A stretch of 64,000 nt of DNA from Dawidia soli (GCF_018598185.1 NZ_JAHESC010000032.1:1-64000); one strand, 5' to 3'; numbered from the stretch's first letter, positions 15,403-24,897 are shown. The notes: generated by a model from the sequence alone, not told the origin. Numbers and translations are program-made.

Positions 15403-16464
15403 ATGGGACGTCAAAGCGCCAGAACCGTCGGTCGAGCAAATTTATTCAGATCGTTCTCACAAAATTTAGAATGGGTAAAAGAGCATGCGTCTATTAAGTT
15501 CGAGCCAGACTTCGAATACGGTTACATCTGCCCATTATGTTTCCGGCTGTTCCTCGAAAAAGATCTGGACACTTCGCTTAGCAATTTTCTAACGTTTGAA
15601 GACATCCCCCCAAAATCGCTGGGCGGGCGACCTCGAGCTCTTACTTGCAACGCTTGCAACTCAAGATCGGGTCACGAACTTGACGCGCACCTATTAAAAA
15701 CGCTGCTGGACACCGACGCCCAAAATTTCCTTCCCAACTCGTCCGCCAACGTCACTTACCAGCTCAGCGGTAATAGCATAAATGGAACGTTTAAGGTTAG
15801 CTCAGACGGCGTGGTCACATTAAAAATGGAGAAGACCCGCTCACACCCTATTCAGGCAGAGAAGTTCCTGAATGAGCTCATACCCCGTACGAGGATCAGC
15901 AAGCCATACCCACCTCTATTTCGTCCATTACAGGACGCGGCCCCGAACCCGGCCTTTTCCATGACAGTTTCTAAAATATTCGACACAAGGCGCGCAAATA
16001 TAGCTTTACTCCGTATCGGCTATCTCCTCGCATTCGCTACGCTAGGCAACAGCTTCCTGCTGAACAGCGGGCTTTTTACGGTCAGAGAGCAACTGATGCA
16101 CCCAGACAAAGAGGTAATCAAAATATTCTGGATAGCACACAAGTTCCCAAAACACATGGAGGGTATTCACATAATTACTCTTCCCAAGGACATGCGAGCA
16201 TTCCTTGTAATTTTTTCACTGGCAACCCGAAGCTCCACTAGCCAATTTGCAATCGTGTTGCCTGGGCCTACCGCCCCGGGAATAAAGGTATACGATTTCA
16301 TAGAGAGCGAATTATGCACGGGCGACGGAACCACGTTCCTAAACTTCACAACGGAGAAGTTACCAGACAAAAACTACCTAAAAGACAAAGCTTCCGCATT
16401 CCTGGCACAAGCATACTGGCAAGAGTTTACAAATGATGGTTACACACCGAGATTTGCTCCCTAA
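15403..16464 (+). CDS. HNH-endonuclease-like protein with zinc ribbon
   Basis: 353 residues. The N-terminal 95 residues carry the pattern CPLC (43-46), 'FEDIPPKSLGG' (65-75) and CNAC (82-85) followed by NSRSG, which matches the HNH_5-like zinc-supported nuclease family, where the two CxxC pairs hold a zinc and the ED-x-PP segment begins the beta-beta-alpha metal site. The remaining 250 residues are of unknown fold, with hydrophobic helices near 205-225 and a strand-rich C-terminus; in related proteins this part probably senses the trigger. It is 140 bases upstream of the ApeA-like gene. A role in phage restriction is inferred from context. Confidence 0.7.
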   Translation: MGRQSARTVGRANLFRSFSQNLEWVKEHASIKFEPDFEYGYICPLCFRLFLEKDLDTSLSNFLTFEDIPPKSLGGRPRALTCNACNSRSGHELDAHLLKTLLDTDAQNFLPNSSANVTYQLSGNSINGTFKVSSDGVVTLKMEKTRSHPIQAEKFLNELIPRTRISKPYPPLFRPLQDAAPNPAFSMTVSKIFDTRRANIALLRIGYLLAFATLGNSFLLNSGLFTVREQLMHPDKEVIKIFWIAHKFPKHMEGIHIITLPKDMRAFLVIFSLATRSSTSQFAIVLPGPTAPGIKVYDFIESELCTGDGTTFLNFTTEKLPDKNYLKDKASAFLAQAYWQEFTNDGYTPRFAP

Positions 16465-16604
16465 GCTTCCCGGAATTTCCCGACAGTAAAAAAAACTGTA
16501 GAGCTCTTACAGAGAAATGTCAACTGCGCAGATACACTGCGTACTTAGGCATCTACTTTAGCCACTAGAACGAAAAAGCATTCTTTTTTTAACTCTACCG
16601 CAAC

Positions 16605-18014
16605 ATGACTGAAATAAACGGCGATTGGTTTTCACCCAAGAATCCAACTACGAAACTTCCAGGGACCTTGACTATAGACGATGGAGCCATGGAACTTCAG
16701 CTTTACACAGAAACAGACTTCTTAGGTCAACCCCTCTACGACAACGAGAACGAAATTAGCCAATACTCAATTATACTGGGGGAAACTTGGCAAGGAAAAA
16801 TTACGCTCGTTAACTGTGACTTAGTCGCAAAAAACAAGATCGGCAAAAAGTTTGCAACATTCTCAATATCTCCGAAACTAATGTTTGAGGGAGAACATTT
16901 TGCCAGCACAAACGATATAAACGCAACGGCGATATCTTGCTCATACACCTATCTCTCGGCATGGATGGAGGATCTTACTCACGAATCGCCATTCAAAAAT
17001 ATAACGGGTCAACTTTCGGACCTTGACCCTCGATTAAACAAAGAGTTAGTGATAGACATAGAAAATGGATTCTCAGTTCACATACACCAGTTCCTCAGAG
17101 AACATGATATTACCAAACGGACTAGAGTAAGCCATCAAATTCACCATTCAGTGGATTTTGTTTCTAAAACGAATCGCCCTTTCGTCGAGTTTGAAGAAAA
17201 AGCCATCGCCTTTCAGAAACTTATGGAACTAGCTCTTGATTGTTCTATAACAATTCAATGGAGCATGATGAAATGTGGATTGAAAAATCAAACCACTGTG
17301 TTCATTACAAAGGCGAGCTCTAGGAACAGAGTCTCCAAAGATTCCGACAGCCATCGTAGCCCAAGCTCCATGCTTTTTAGTTATTACAAACTGGGAGAGC
17401 ACGGTTTCAAAAATGCGATTAATAAATGGTTCGCTTCATATACTCAATTTAGTACTGTATACGATATATACCTTGATACTAATAAACGATACAATGAAAC
17501 GGGTATTTTACTAACAAGTATTATGTTCAATAACCGTGTACTAAACATTATTCAAGGATTGGAGCAATACCATCGACTATCAAATCCTCAAGACGATGAG
17601 ACAAAGGACGCTTTTAAAGAAAGTTTAAAACCAATATTAGCGAAGCTGGACAGCAAAGAAAAAGATTGGCTAAAGGCCCGAGCCTTTCGAAAGACAACTA
17701 GGTTGGAGGATCGTCTTGTTCGATTGCTCGAGGTTTATGCAACAAGCTTTACTGGCATTTTTGACGCCCCTTCGGAAAAACTGGATTTTGCAAAACATTT
17801 GGCAGAAATACGAAATTCACTATCTCATGGGCGTAACGAAAAAAGCGACATCGGCGCCGAAAATCAGGACGCTTACATAAAGGCTAGAATACTCCTACTT
17901 GTATGCATATTGGACTCCATTGGCATCAATCCAGAAACGTCATGTAAGCTAATTGAGCGGTGCCATCGCTATGGCAGCCCATTAGAATTTTACCGGAAAA
18001 GCAACGCCAAATAG
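16605..18014 (+). CDS. ApeA-like HEPN anti-phage protein
   Basis: 469 residues. The N-terminal part opens 'GDWFSPKNPTTKLPGTLTIDDG', matching the start of ApeA N-terminal domains (G-x-W..P......GTL....G). The C-terminal domain has the HEPN motif 'AEIRNSLSHGRNE' near 400-412, with R and H in Rx4H spacing. ApeA is a single-gene abortive-infection system in which the HEPN RNase acts on infection; here length and domain order agree with that family. The gene has its own intergenic space before and after, consistent with a stand-alone defence gene. Family match judged by eye. Confidence 0.75.
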   Translation: MTEINGDWFSPKNPTTKLPGTLTIDDGAMELQLYTETDFLGQPLYDNENEISQYSIILGETWQGKITLVNCDLVAKNKIGKKFATFSISPKLMFEGEHFASTNDINATAISCSYTYLSAWMEDLTHESPFKNITGQLSDLDPRLNKELVIDIENGFSVHIHQFLREHDITKRTRVSHQIHHSVDFVSKTNRPFVEFEEKAIAFQKLMELALDCSITIQWSMMKCGLKNQTTVFITKASSRNRVSKDSDSHRSPSSMLFSYYKLGEHGFKNAINKWFASYTQFSTVYDIYLDTNKRYNETGILLTSIMFNNRVLNIIQGLEQYHRLSNPQDDETKDAFKESLKPILAKLDSKEKDWLKARAFRKTTRLEDRLVRLLEVYATSFTGIFDAPSEKLDFAKHLAEIRNSLSHGRNEKSDIGAENQDAYIKARILLLVCILDSIGINPETSCKLIERCHRYGSPLEFYRKSNAK

Positions 18015-18223
18015 TGCACACATGCTACAAAGATTCATGCCGCTTAAAACAACTTCTTTCAACCGACCGCAAATGGCAGCACCGGCATCAGAAACCCCAC
18101 CGCCGCTTTGTAACGCAATATAATTATCACATAAGTAAATTTGTTTTTAGTGAGCATTTTTTTAGTTTAGAAGCCGCCGCATTTCGCGAACCCCGGGATA
18201 CGGCAACGTAAACCCCATAACAT

Positions 18224-18501
18224 ATGACTTCTATAGTTGGACTTCTAAATACTCGAGGAATGGCTCTCGCGGCAGATAGCGCCGTTACAATAAGCTCAGT
18301 AGCTGGTGCTCACAAGGTGTATAATAAGGCAAACAAGATATTCAATCTCTCAAAAAAATTGTCGGGTTGGCATTGCAATTTTCGATAATGTATCTTTTTT
18401 AGGAATTCCATGGAAAAGCCTTATAAAGTTTATCGATCTGGACTGAACCAACAATTAAATACCGTAAAAGACTATCTACATGCACGCGTGCTAATGAAGA
18501 A
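18224..18501 (+). pseudogene. Broken Ntn-hydrolase-like (proteasome-subunit-like) gene
   Basis: Starts MTSIVGLLNTRGMALAADSA, a pattern I recognise from uncharacterised bacterial Ntn-hydrolase-like proteins (compare the 'ALAADSAVT' strand to proteasome and HslV N-termini). After about 45 codons the frame is lost; a neighbouring frame continues VGIAIFDNVSFLGIPW and then breaks again. The rest of the protein is missing. The fragment leads directly into the AbiC-like gene, whose ATG overlaps the last stop, so the pair may once have been one operon. Confidence 0.6.
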
Positions 18502-19470
18502 ATGAAGAAGAAGAATAGCAATTCATTGACCAACATAACGCTAGCTGTTACCTGGGGATCGGTATTGTTCACTGGAATCTTAATTTACCTATTTGCTCGA
18601 CGCGTCCCGTTTCCTGCCGGAAGCTCAAACATGATTGACCCGGCGATCTTTGGCCAGCTTGGTGACGTAGTTGGAGGCATTGTCGGTACCGCTGCCGGCT
18701 TGCTTACAATGTACCTAGTGTTGCGAACATACCATTCTCAGAAGGATGAATTGGAAGCCACGCAAAATGCACTTTACGACCAACGTGCTGAAACGTCGGT
18801 TTTTGCTATGTTATCGACTCTGCGAGAAATCGTAAATGAAACGTCGGGAACAGTTACAGTTATGTACCTTGATGGGCATACAGGAAGTTCAGAAATGAAA
18901 GGTCGTGAGTATATCCATAACGTCCGCCTTGATGTTAAACGGAATCTCGCTTATCCAACGGGCTTCAATAGAGAACTGATGTACAATCCAGCCACTCTGC
19001 AATTCCATATTTATTTTCAATCGCTGACGAGCTTAACGTCCACCGGCCCGAGAGTTCTAACTAAAATGCCCGGCCCCGATTCCTACACTGTCGATCAAGT
19101 TAGGACATCAACCGGTCAGGCTTTTCTTACCGCCTTAAAGCCGCATTATCATAACTTTGATCATTACTTTCGATATTTTAGAAACACCTTGGAATACATC
19201 GCATCTATCGAGTATACAGAAGATAAAGCCCGATACTTCGCGTTGGTTACGGCGCAACTTTCACAAGACGAGCTGGTAATGTTGTTCTACTATACAATAA
19301 GTGCTGATACAGAGTTTCGCGCTTTGGTAGACGATCTCGGGATTTTGGCGCCCATTTTAATGCCAGAAGCACTGTTCGATCCGTGGCATCACTGGCTTCT
19401 TCCCAAAACGCGATTTAAGTTTCTAACGAACGAAGAGTGGGACCAAAAATCAAAAATCTCTAATACGTAA
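18502..19470 (+). CDS. Putative AbiC-like phage abortive-infection membrane protein
   Basis: 322 residues. Two N-terminal membrane helices (about 10-30 and 50-72) precede a cytosolic domain starting with a coiled helix (HSQKDELEATQNALYDQRAE). The later pattern 'YFRYFRNTLEYIA', then 'YFALVTAQLSQDELVMLFYYTIS' is typical of the putAbiC family (aromatic-rich helix, then 'AQLS..EL.LLFY'). Members are proposed to abort phage infection, mechanism unknown. It sits between two fragments of Ntn-hydrolase-like genes and before a Schlafen-domain gene in the defence island. Confidence 0.72.
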   Translation: MKKKNSNSLTNITLAVTWGSVLFTGILIYLFARRVPFPAGSSNMIDPAIFGQLGDVVGGIVGTAAGLLTMYLVLRTYHSQKDELEATQNALYDQRAETSVFAMLSTLREIVNETSGTVTVMYLDGHTGSSEMKGREYIHNVRLDVKRNLAYPTGFNRELMYNPATLQFHIYFQSLTSLTSTGPRVLTKMPGPDSYTVDQVRTSTGQAFLTALKPHYHNFDHYFRYFRNTLEYIASIEYTEDKARYFALVTAQLSQDELVMLFYYTISADTEFRALVDDLGILAPILMPEALFDPWHHWLLPKTRFKFLTNEEWDQKSKISNT

Positions 19471-19482
19471 GATAGGCGAGTT

Positions 19483-19842
19483 ATGACATTAATTTCCCTT
19501 TCCCTTAATCACGGCAATCCTATCATGATGGCTGACCTTCTGTTCAGTTCAGAAAACTCAAATTCAAACATTGCAATACCAACATTAGTTAAGGGTATGG
19601 ATGATCACCACCCTGATACGGAATACAAAAACATTTTAGTTGTATATATCGTGAAAAGTCATTACGATGGACAATACTATCTTCCGCCTTACTCAATCGT
19701 TGAAAATAAAAATGAGTTGCATAAAAGTGCAATAAAGTTTAAAAGAACTGGCGATAGATTTTACGTACACACCTCCAAAGATCAACACGACATCATTCGA
19801 GATCAGCCATTATCAGAGCTTCAGTCACAATCAAGAAATTAA
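19483..19842 (+). CDS. Truncated or chimeric small protein (Ntn-hydrolase-like start)
   Basis: 119 residues. The first 45 (MTLISLSLNHGNPIMMADLL and onward) resemble the opening of the same Ntn-hydrolase-like group as the broken gene at 18224, while the rest ('YLPPYSIVENKNELHKS') does not follow that family. This looks like a 5' fragment joined to other DNA. It begins 12 bases after the AbiC-like gene. I do not assign a function and suspect it is not active. Confidence 0.4.
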   Translation: MTLISLSLNHGNPIMMADLLFSSENSNSNIAIPTLVKGMDDHHPDTEYKNILVVYIVKSHYDGQYYLPPYSIVENKNELHKSAIKFKRTGDRFYVHTSKDQHDIIRDQPLSELQSQSRN

Positions 19843-19867
19843 AATACTTACCATTACTAAATCGATT

Positions 19868-20881
19868 ATGACACTATCCATGAGAGTATTCGGCAAGGAT
19901 CTGGAAGCGTTGACCTACCAAGACTTGGAAGAGTTCTTTACGACCGATAAACATGAATCTGATAGCTTGGAATTTAAGTCCATCAATGCAGCCGGTGCAC
20001 TTGATCAAAAAATACAAGGACTATCAAAAAGTGTGTGTGCCTTCTTAAATTCCGACGGCGGCATTCTAATTTGGGGTGCTCCTAGCGGTGTCTCAGACGG
20101 TGGGAATGGGCCGAAGCGGTTTGTTGGCGCCTTAACCCCTTACCCTACCCACATCGAAAAAGACGCTCTTATTAACATGGTCACCGACCGTATCGTTCCG
20201 ATTCCGAACCGCATTAAATTGCAAATATGTAATCAAGAACAAAATTTTGTCTTCGTGTTTGAAATATCTCCTAGCAATTACGCACCTCATCAAACAGATA
20301 ATACTTACTATATGAGGATAGATGGACAAACTAGAATAGCTCCGCACCACTACATAGAAGCATTGTTCAAGAAAGTTAGATTTCCGGACATCTGCATATA
20401 TTTTAAGATTACCGGAGCAAACGTCTTAGCGAATGGACATTACCAAGTGCACTTTGATTTATATATAATTAACTGGTCGCAATTTCAGAATGACGAAGAG
20501 ATTTCGTTTCGCGTTTTTGGCGGAGAACTAGTATTTCCCCTAGCGCAAATTGCTCCCCATTCTAATAATTATCGATGGAATGGAAAAGAATATTTCAAAG
20601 ACCCGGTGCAGAAAATACTACACTTTGGACAACCGATTAGGGATGGCAACTATTTTACTGTTTCCCCAACATCATTGGGAGCCAACCAGCATATGGAAAT
20701 TCATATAATAGTATCAGGTCGATACTCTCCAACCAAAAAATCGGACTACACAATTGATTTTTCAAAAATGCCAAACAGAAATGAGATGATAGTTGTAAGG
20801 TCGGAAAATGTGACAATAGCTGAATGGCAAGCACAAAATGGTGTAAATAGAGACACCGTTCTTAAAGAGTTGCTACAATAG
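19868..20881 (+). CDS. Schlafen/AlbA_2-domain DNA-binding protein
   Basis: 337 residues. The N-terminal 160 residues form an AlbA_2 (Schlafen) domain: 'ESDSLEFKSI' at about 32-41, then 'CAFLNSDGGILIWGAPSG' (the G-rich strand that in eukaryotic Schlafens lies in the nuclease/ATP-binding region) and 'ISPSNYAPHQTDNTYYMRIDGQTR'. The C-terminal half is of unknown fold with beta strands. In bacteria such proteins are transcription regulators or defence effectors. Its position in a run with AbiC-like and restriction genes favours defence; no partner is certain. Confidence 0.78.
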   Translation: MTLSMRVFGKDLEALTYQDLEEFFTTDKHESDSLEFKSINAAGALDQKIQGLSKSVCAFLNSDGGILIWGAPSGVSDGGNGPKRFVGALTPYPTHIEKDALINMVTDRIVPIPNRIKLQICNQEQNFVFVFEISPSNYAPHQTDNTYYMRIDGQTRIAPHHYIEALFKKVRFPDICIYFKITGANVLANGHYQVHFDLYIINWSQFQNDEEISFRVFGGELVFPLAQIAPHSNNYRWNGKEYFKDPVQKILHFGQPIRDGNYFTVSPTSLGANQHMEIHIIVSGRYSPTKKSDYTIDFSKMPNRNEMIVVRSENVTIAEWQAQNGVNRDTVLKELLQ

Positions 20882-20915
20882 TTTTATCACATTCCGGTCG
20901 TTGAAAGGAACTGCT

Positions 20916-21032
20916 ATGGGATATTTAGTTAGATATTGCTTAGATAGTAATTACGACCGATACCTCGTTCTACAACATATTGTGCGGAGCACCACTGGTG
21001 ATAGCGAGACCTCCAAGAAGAAACGTGGTTGA
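20916..21032 (+). CDS. Possible 38-residue peptide
   Basis: An ATG frame reading MGYLVRYCLDSNYDRYLVLQ and ending in a Lys-rich tail, located in the gap before the next gene. No relative known and no ribosome-binding site stands out. It could equally be a chance frame. Confidence 0.2.
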   Translation: MGYLVRYCLDSNYDRYLVLQHIVRSTTGDSETSKKKRG

Positions 21033-21051
21033 CAAAATTTAAATCGACTAA

Positions 21052-21690
21052 ATGAAAAACTGGTACTATGACTTGTTAGATGAGCTTTATGACAAGTATG
21101 ACATAACAGCTGGGACATCTTTGGAAAATTTTATTAAGCGAAAGCTGAAAGCCAAAGACACTTTAGTCAATACAACGCATATCAAGACAATGCTTCTGGA
21201 CTTAGAGAACAGAGGGCTTATAACCTGGAAAGCAGATGTAAAGACAACGAACCAAGATGGCGTTTACTCGTATCATTGGTTGAATATCGAAAAGTACAAG
21301 AATGATTTAGGTAAAACAGTAAATGGGATTGACCAGACATTTTCAAATATTTATGTAGAGGCTCACTTAACACCTGACAAAGGACTAGACTACGCAGCTG
21401 ACCTTGTGAATGGACGAGCGATTCGTAACTCTACCCTTGCGACAAACTTTTGGATGACAACTTTGACCATAATCATTGCATTGACAAGTATGGCTACTTT
21501 GCGTACTCAGTATCTGCAATATAAATCCACAGAGACAAAAGAGTTGAAGGACGTTGATGCCTTCACCAACCAACAGATTCAACTTGACAGCATTAACTTA
21601 ACCTTAAAACGAATAAACGCGACTTTGGGTAGATATTCAGGTACAATGTTGAACAAATCCCAAGATGACAAAAATATGAAAAAAGAGTAG
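21052..21690 (+). CDS. Hypothetical protein with winged-helix-like N-terminus and one TM helix
   Basis: 212 residues. Residues 1-65 look helical with the pattern 'HIKTMLLDLENRGLITWKA', which resembles a winged-helix recognition segment. One clear membrane helix lies at about 133-152 (FWMTTLTIIIALTSMATL), followed by a short coiled-coil-like C-terminus. The arrangement (cytosolic head, TM, tail) is seen in several defence effectors, but the protein family is not recognised. Confidence 0.5.
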   Translation: MKNWYYDLLDELYDKYDITAGTSLENFIKRKLKAKDTLVNTTHIKTMLLDLENRGLITWKADVKTTNQDGVYSYHWLNIEKYKNDLGKTVNGIDQTFSNIYVEAHLTPDKGLDYAADLVNGRAIRNSTLATNFWMTTLTIIIALTSMATLRTQYLQYKSTETKELKDVDAFTNQQIQLDSINLTLKRINATLGRYSGTMLNKSQDDKNMKKE

Positions 21691-22108
21691 TGAAGGTACA
21701 ACCAGAAACAAAGCATCATGTCGGCAGATTTTGATGATTATTTAATAATTTGGATTGACGGAAAGCCGCGATAAAGCGCGGGTGCATCACGCGAATATGA
21801 AGGCAGTTGATGTAAGAGACCGCGGGATTTTACAGATGAGTACATAAAGGCTTTTGCAAATCCTCATTAAGACTAAGAATCATACAAAGAAAAATACCAT
21901 GCGTGAAGAAATTGACGTGCCTATGTACAAATCCTAGAACATCCACTTGTAAACACTTTGGACAAAGTTGACACAACCGCTAACAAAAGCTATAATGGCT
22001 TGCCTTCTGATATTTGTTTCTGCTCTGTAAAGCCAGAACCTTCAACGCAAACGTTGTATGCAAGCTCCTCAGGCAAATTAGGCTCGACACAAACGAACAT
22101 TGAAATGA
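21691..22108. other. Intergenic stretch without a supported gene
   Basis: 418 bases between the TM protein and the Mrr-like gene. A short open tail around 21824-21870 (RDFTDEYIKAF) may be the 3' end of a deleted gene. I find no promoter or repeat worth calling. Confidence 0.25.
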
Positions 22109-22942
22109 TTGACAACTATGGATTGGAGAGGCTATGAACAAGTTACTAAATACATCTATGAAACCCTTGGCAAAGCTACGGGAGTGAAGATCGAGGGACA
22201 TGGAAGTAGCTGTAAAGTGAAGGGGAAATCAGGGGTTTACCACCAAATAGATGTGCTGACAAGTCACTCAGATGGAATTCATACTTATAGAACGGCAATT
22301 GAATGCAAGTTCTGGGAAGACTCCATCAACAAAGACATTGTGATGAAAGTGGCCGAAATAATTGAGGACGCTGGAATCAATAAAGGGGTAATCGTTTCCA
22401 AAAAAGGGTTTACAACGGACGGAATCTCATTTGCTAAGTATAAAAATATAGGCCTTGTTGAGCTAAGGGAGTTGGAAAATCGCGACCGGGAGGAGTTCAA
22501 CTTGGGTATGCTAAACATCAAGACCGAATTGAGACGACCAGAAATACTCGGAATAATGATTGATAACGTCGGGGAAAATCTAAGGCCCGAACATACAGAT
22601 ACACGACAAATAATAGTTAGAGTTAAAGAGGGAGAAGAAATACCTTTTGAGAACTATTTGACGACCTTTAAAATGGAGCTACATAAAGAGGCTCCTGATA
22701 ACGTTGTAGAAAAGTATTATGAACTGAAAGGTGCTGAACTTTTTACTAAAGGGGCTAAAAAGTCAATAAAAATAAGAGGGTTCACACTAAAAGGGAAACT
22801 GACAATAAAGGACATCGACTTGAAATGGGACATTGTTGACGAAGTGTGGTTGATAATGAACTCCTTGTTCGATGAAAAATCGTTCACTATTTCAAAGATG
22901 GGTGCGATACAACAAAGTAAACCAAAAAACCGACCAAGATAA
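22109..22942 (+). CDS. Mrr-like PD-(D/E)xK restriction endonuclease
   Basis: 277 residues. The N-terminal 130 carry the nuclease core: helix 'WRGYEQVTKYIYETL', Asp48 in 'YHQIDVLTS', Glu65 and Lys67 in 'TAIECKFW', and then 'KDIVMKVAEIIEDAGINKGVIVSKKGFT', which is the standard order for Mrr-type enzymes (D, then ExK, then a helix that reads 'A...G...hhhhs..gF'). These enzymes cut DNA with foreign or modified bases. The C-terminal half, from about 150, is unknown and could read DNA or protein. No methylase is next to it, in keeping with a type IV-like system. Confidence 0.78.
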   Translation: MTTMDWRGYEQVTKYIYETLGKATGVKIEGHGSSCKVKGKSGVYHQIDVLTSHSDGIHTYRTAIECKFWEDSINKDIVMKVAEIIEDAGINKGVIVSKKGFTTDGISFAKYKNIGLVELRELENRDREEFNLGMLNIKTELRRPEILGIMIDNVGENLRPEHTDTRQIIVRVKEGEEIPFENYLTTFKMELHKEAPDNVVEKYYELKGAELFTKGAKKSIKIRGFTLKGKLTIKDIDLKWDIVDEVWLIMNSLFDEKSFTISKMGAIQQSKPKNRPR

Positions 22943-23110
22943 CCACCCCTCAAGCTACAAAGCATTTATGCACAATGCCGCGCCGAGAAACTAATCACCA
23001 CCGCGCACTGGCATCTGCTTCCCTCAAATTCCATCGCGACACCAAAGCAAACAAACTAGCTAATTCTTATTACAAATTAATAAAATATAGCAACTAAGAC
23101 AGTTTCAAGT

Positions 23111-23566
23111 ATGCCGAAAAAGACAGTATTGAAGCAAAGGGACATTGAGCGCAAAGTCTCGAAAAGATTGAAGAAATATAAAAAACTAAACTACCTTGGG
23201 CAGTTTGCAATGTTTATGGGAACTGCCCAGTTGCTGGAGATTGGACTAAAGAATTTATTGATCGCAAGGTACGGTTATAAAGTAGAACAAATTGAAAAGA
23301 AAACCTTGGGCTGGACAACAGCCGAACTTGAGAAAAATCAGTTGCGAACGGATTTCGTGAAATTACTTAAGAGTTTAGTTGAGAAAAGAAATTACGTTGC
23401 TCATGAACTTTTAGCCAACGAAATGATTAAAGAAACTCTTTTGGGAGGTCTAAAACCGAAAAAGCATTACAGCAAGGACTTGAGGTTTCTGCATAAAAGT
23501 ATTCTTGAAGTTGAACAGGTTATGGTTCTTTTTAATTGGACAAGTAGAAACGATGGTTGGAGCTGA
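23111..23566 (+). CDS. Small HEPN-like protein
   Basis: 151 residues, almost all helical. The motif 'LVEKRNYVAHELL' at 89-101 places R93 and H98 in HEPN Rx4H spacing, with the Asn after the Arg that is common in HEPN RNases; the first half has the long helix 'LGQFAMFMGTAQLLEIGLKNLL'. Such short HEPN proteins are often toxins or substrate-binding partners in toxin-antitoxin modules or accessory genes of defence systems. No nucleotidyltransferase partner is adjacent: the flanking genes are an Mrr-like enzyme and a convergent unknown gene. Confidence 0.6.
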   Translation: MPKKTVLKQRDIERKVSKRLKKYKKLNYLGQFAMFMGTAQLLEIGLKNLLIARYGYKVEQIEKKTLGWTTAELEKNQLRTDFVKLLKSLVEKRNYVAHELLANEMIKETLLGGLKPKKHYSKDLRFLHKSILEVEQVMVLFNWTSRNDGWS

Positions 23567-23610
23567 TGCTAATTATTAAGCAGCACCGGCCGTGAAGACG
23601 AGATGCGTGA

Positions 23611-24387
23611 TCAACTTAGGGTGCGAACAATCTCCATGAGTAAAGCGTCTATATCGGACCGAAACTCCACCTGCTGCCTCGTTGGAAGCGCCTCTTTACT
23701 GCGGACTGTTACATGGAGATAACCATCAGCAATACTTCGTAACGATTCATTCAAATGCTTCATGTGTTTCTTAAAACTCTTCCCGTCTTTGGCGCCGCCA
23801 TAATTAGCCGTCAATTGATCAAATGAACCGAACTTGAATAAGGGCGGGACATGATCAATGAGAGCACGGCCAATAATAGCCACAGACAAGAAGTTGCCGC
23901 GGCCATAATTATCGTTCAACTCTTCGCACAGCCTAACAAGCCGTCGCAGATCGGCATCAGGTGTTACGATGGCCTTCATTTCCTTAATGCGCTCGAGGCT
24001 CACGTAAGATTCACCAACTGGTAATGTCTTGTTAATATTTTCACCAAAAACATGGTCTCCTATAATATCCTTTGTAACATGATCACCCATTTTCTCCAGT
24101 GTACCTGACGGCAGGTAATATTGCCCCCCCCTTTTCCTTCTTTGGACCACATTTCCCATATAGTGATTGACCGACGCCTGCAGATCGTTACCTACAAAAG
24201 TAAATATCTTGATTTCAGAGAGGCCCACCAAGGAATATTTTTTTCCAGAAAAAGTGATCTCTGGATCGCCGTCTTTATAAGCATTCACCAACTTTGAAAG
24301 TTGGTTCTCCTCTATTCCAAAGATATTAAAAGCATTTGTGGCCGTTTTTACAAGTATATTATATTTCATAGTAGTCGTCACTTCCAT
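23611..24387 (-). CDS. Conserved hypothetical protein (C-terminal 'ALIDHVPP' domain)
   Basis: 258 residues, soluble. The C-terminal part from about 150 ('LVRLCEELNDNYGRGNFLSVAIIGRALIDHVPPLFKFGSFDQL', later 'DGYLHVTVRSKEALPT..QVEF') is a domain I have seen at the end of diverse bacterial proteins in defence neighbourhoods, but it has no name I can give. The N-terminal part is beta-rich and probably the variable sensor or effector. Start chosen as the first Met; one at residue 7 is equally good. It runs convergent to the small HEPN gene. Confidence 0.55.
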   Translation of the reverse strand: MEVTTTMKYNILVKTATNAFNIFGIEENQLSKLVNAYKDGDPEITFSGKKYSLVGLSEIKIFTFVGNDLQASVNHYMGNVVQRRKRGGQYYLPSGTLEKMGDHVTKDIIGDHVFGENINKTLPVGESYVSLERIKEMKAIVTPDADLRRLVRLCEELNDNYGRGNFLSVAIIGRALIDHVPPLFKFGSFDQLTANYGGAKDGKSFKKHMKHLNESLRSIADGYLHVTVRSKEALPTRQQVEFRSDIDALLMEIVRTLS

Positions 24388-24565
24388 TTACCTAAGCTTG
24401 TTAGCGATTACAAGGTCGATTACTATACAAAGAAATTGCCCAACCGCGCAGCCTATTTGCGCAGACAGATTAACGCGAACAAATCTATTCCTTTCGCCTA
24501 GAAATGTAAAAGCATGTCAATCGTTGTGCTCCAGCAGCATCGCTTTCACGGATCAATAATGCCAA

Positions 24566-24781
24566 CTATGCCTGCAGCTTTAAATGCCCACAAACGTGTT
24601 CTAGGAGGTCGGCCGGCTCAACGTCGATCGCTCGTGCGATCAACCAAACCTCGTCGGCACGTAAAGCGACGTTTGGGTCAACAGTGATGTCGGTCATGCG
24701 ATTCTTCGTAATCCCCGTTCGTCTGGCAATTTCCGCTTTAACTACCGCTTTCTTTTCCAGGAATTCGCCAAGTTTCGTCAT
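24566..24781 (-). CDS. Small XRE-type HTH regulator
   Basis: I choose the ATG at 24781 (MTKLGEFLEKKAVV), which gives 71 residues and starts right at the HTH domain; an upstream extension lacks similarity. The pattern 'KAEIARRTGITKNRMTDI', then 'LRADEVWLIARAIDVEPADLLEHV' is a compact lambda-repressor-like HTH. It is divergent from a small gene at 24898 with a candidate operator between. It probably regulates itself and the neighbour. Confidence 0.7.
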   Translation of the reverse strand: MTKLGEFLEKKAVVKAEIARRTGITKNRMTDITVDPNVALRADEVWLIARAIDVEPADLLEHVCGHLKLQA

Positions 24782-24857
24782 TGTGTCATTCAATTTTCCA
24801 TAATCATATCCAATTTTTAAATAAATGTTGAGAAATACGGTCCACTTTCTTTTATGT

Positions 24858-24895
24858 GTCAAAAAATTAAGTACATTTATCACCATATTTTTGAC
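24858..24895. promoter_or_regulatory. Inverted repeat, candidate operator
   Basis: GTCAAAAA and TTTTTGAC, 8-bp arms separated by 22 bases, in the divergent space between the XRE gene and the small gene at 24898. The right arm touches the start codon region. Related TTTGACGCG/GTGACGCG words recur near 25160-25190. Binding by the XRE protein is a guess. Confidence 0.35.
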
Positions 24896-24897
24896 GC

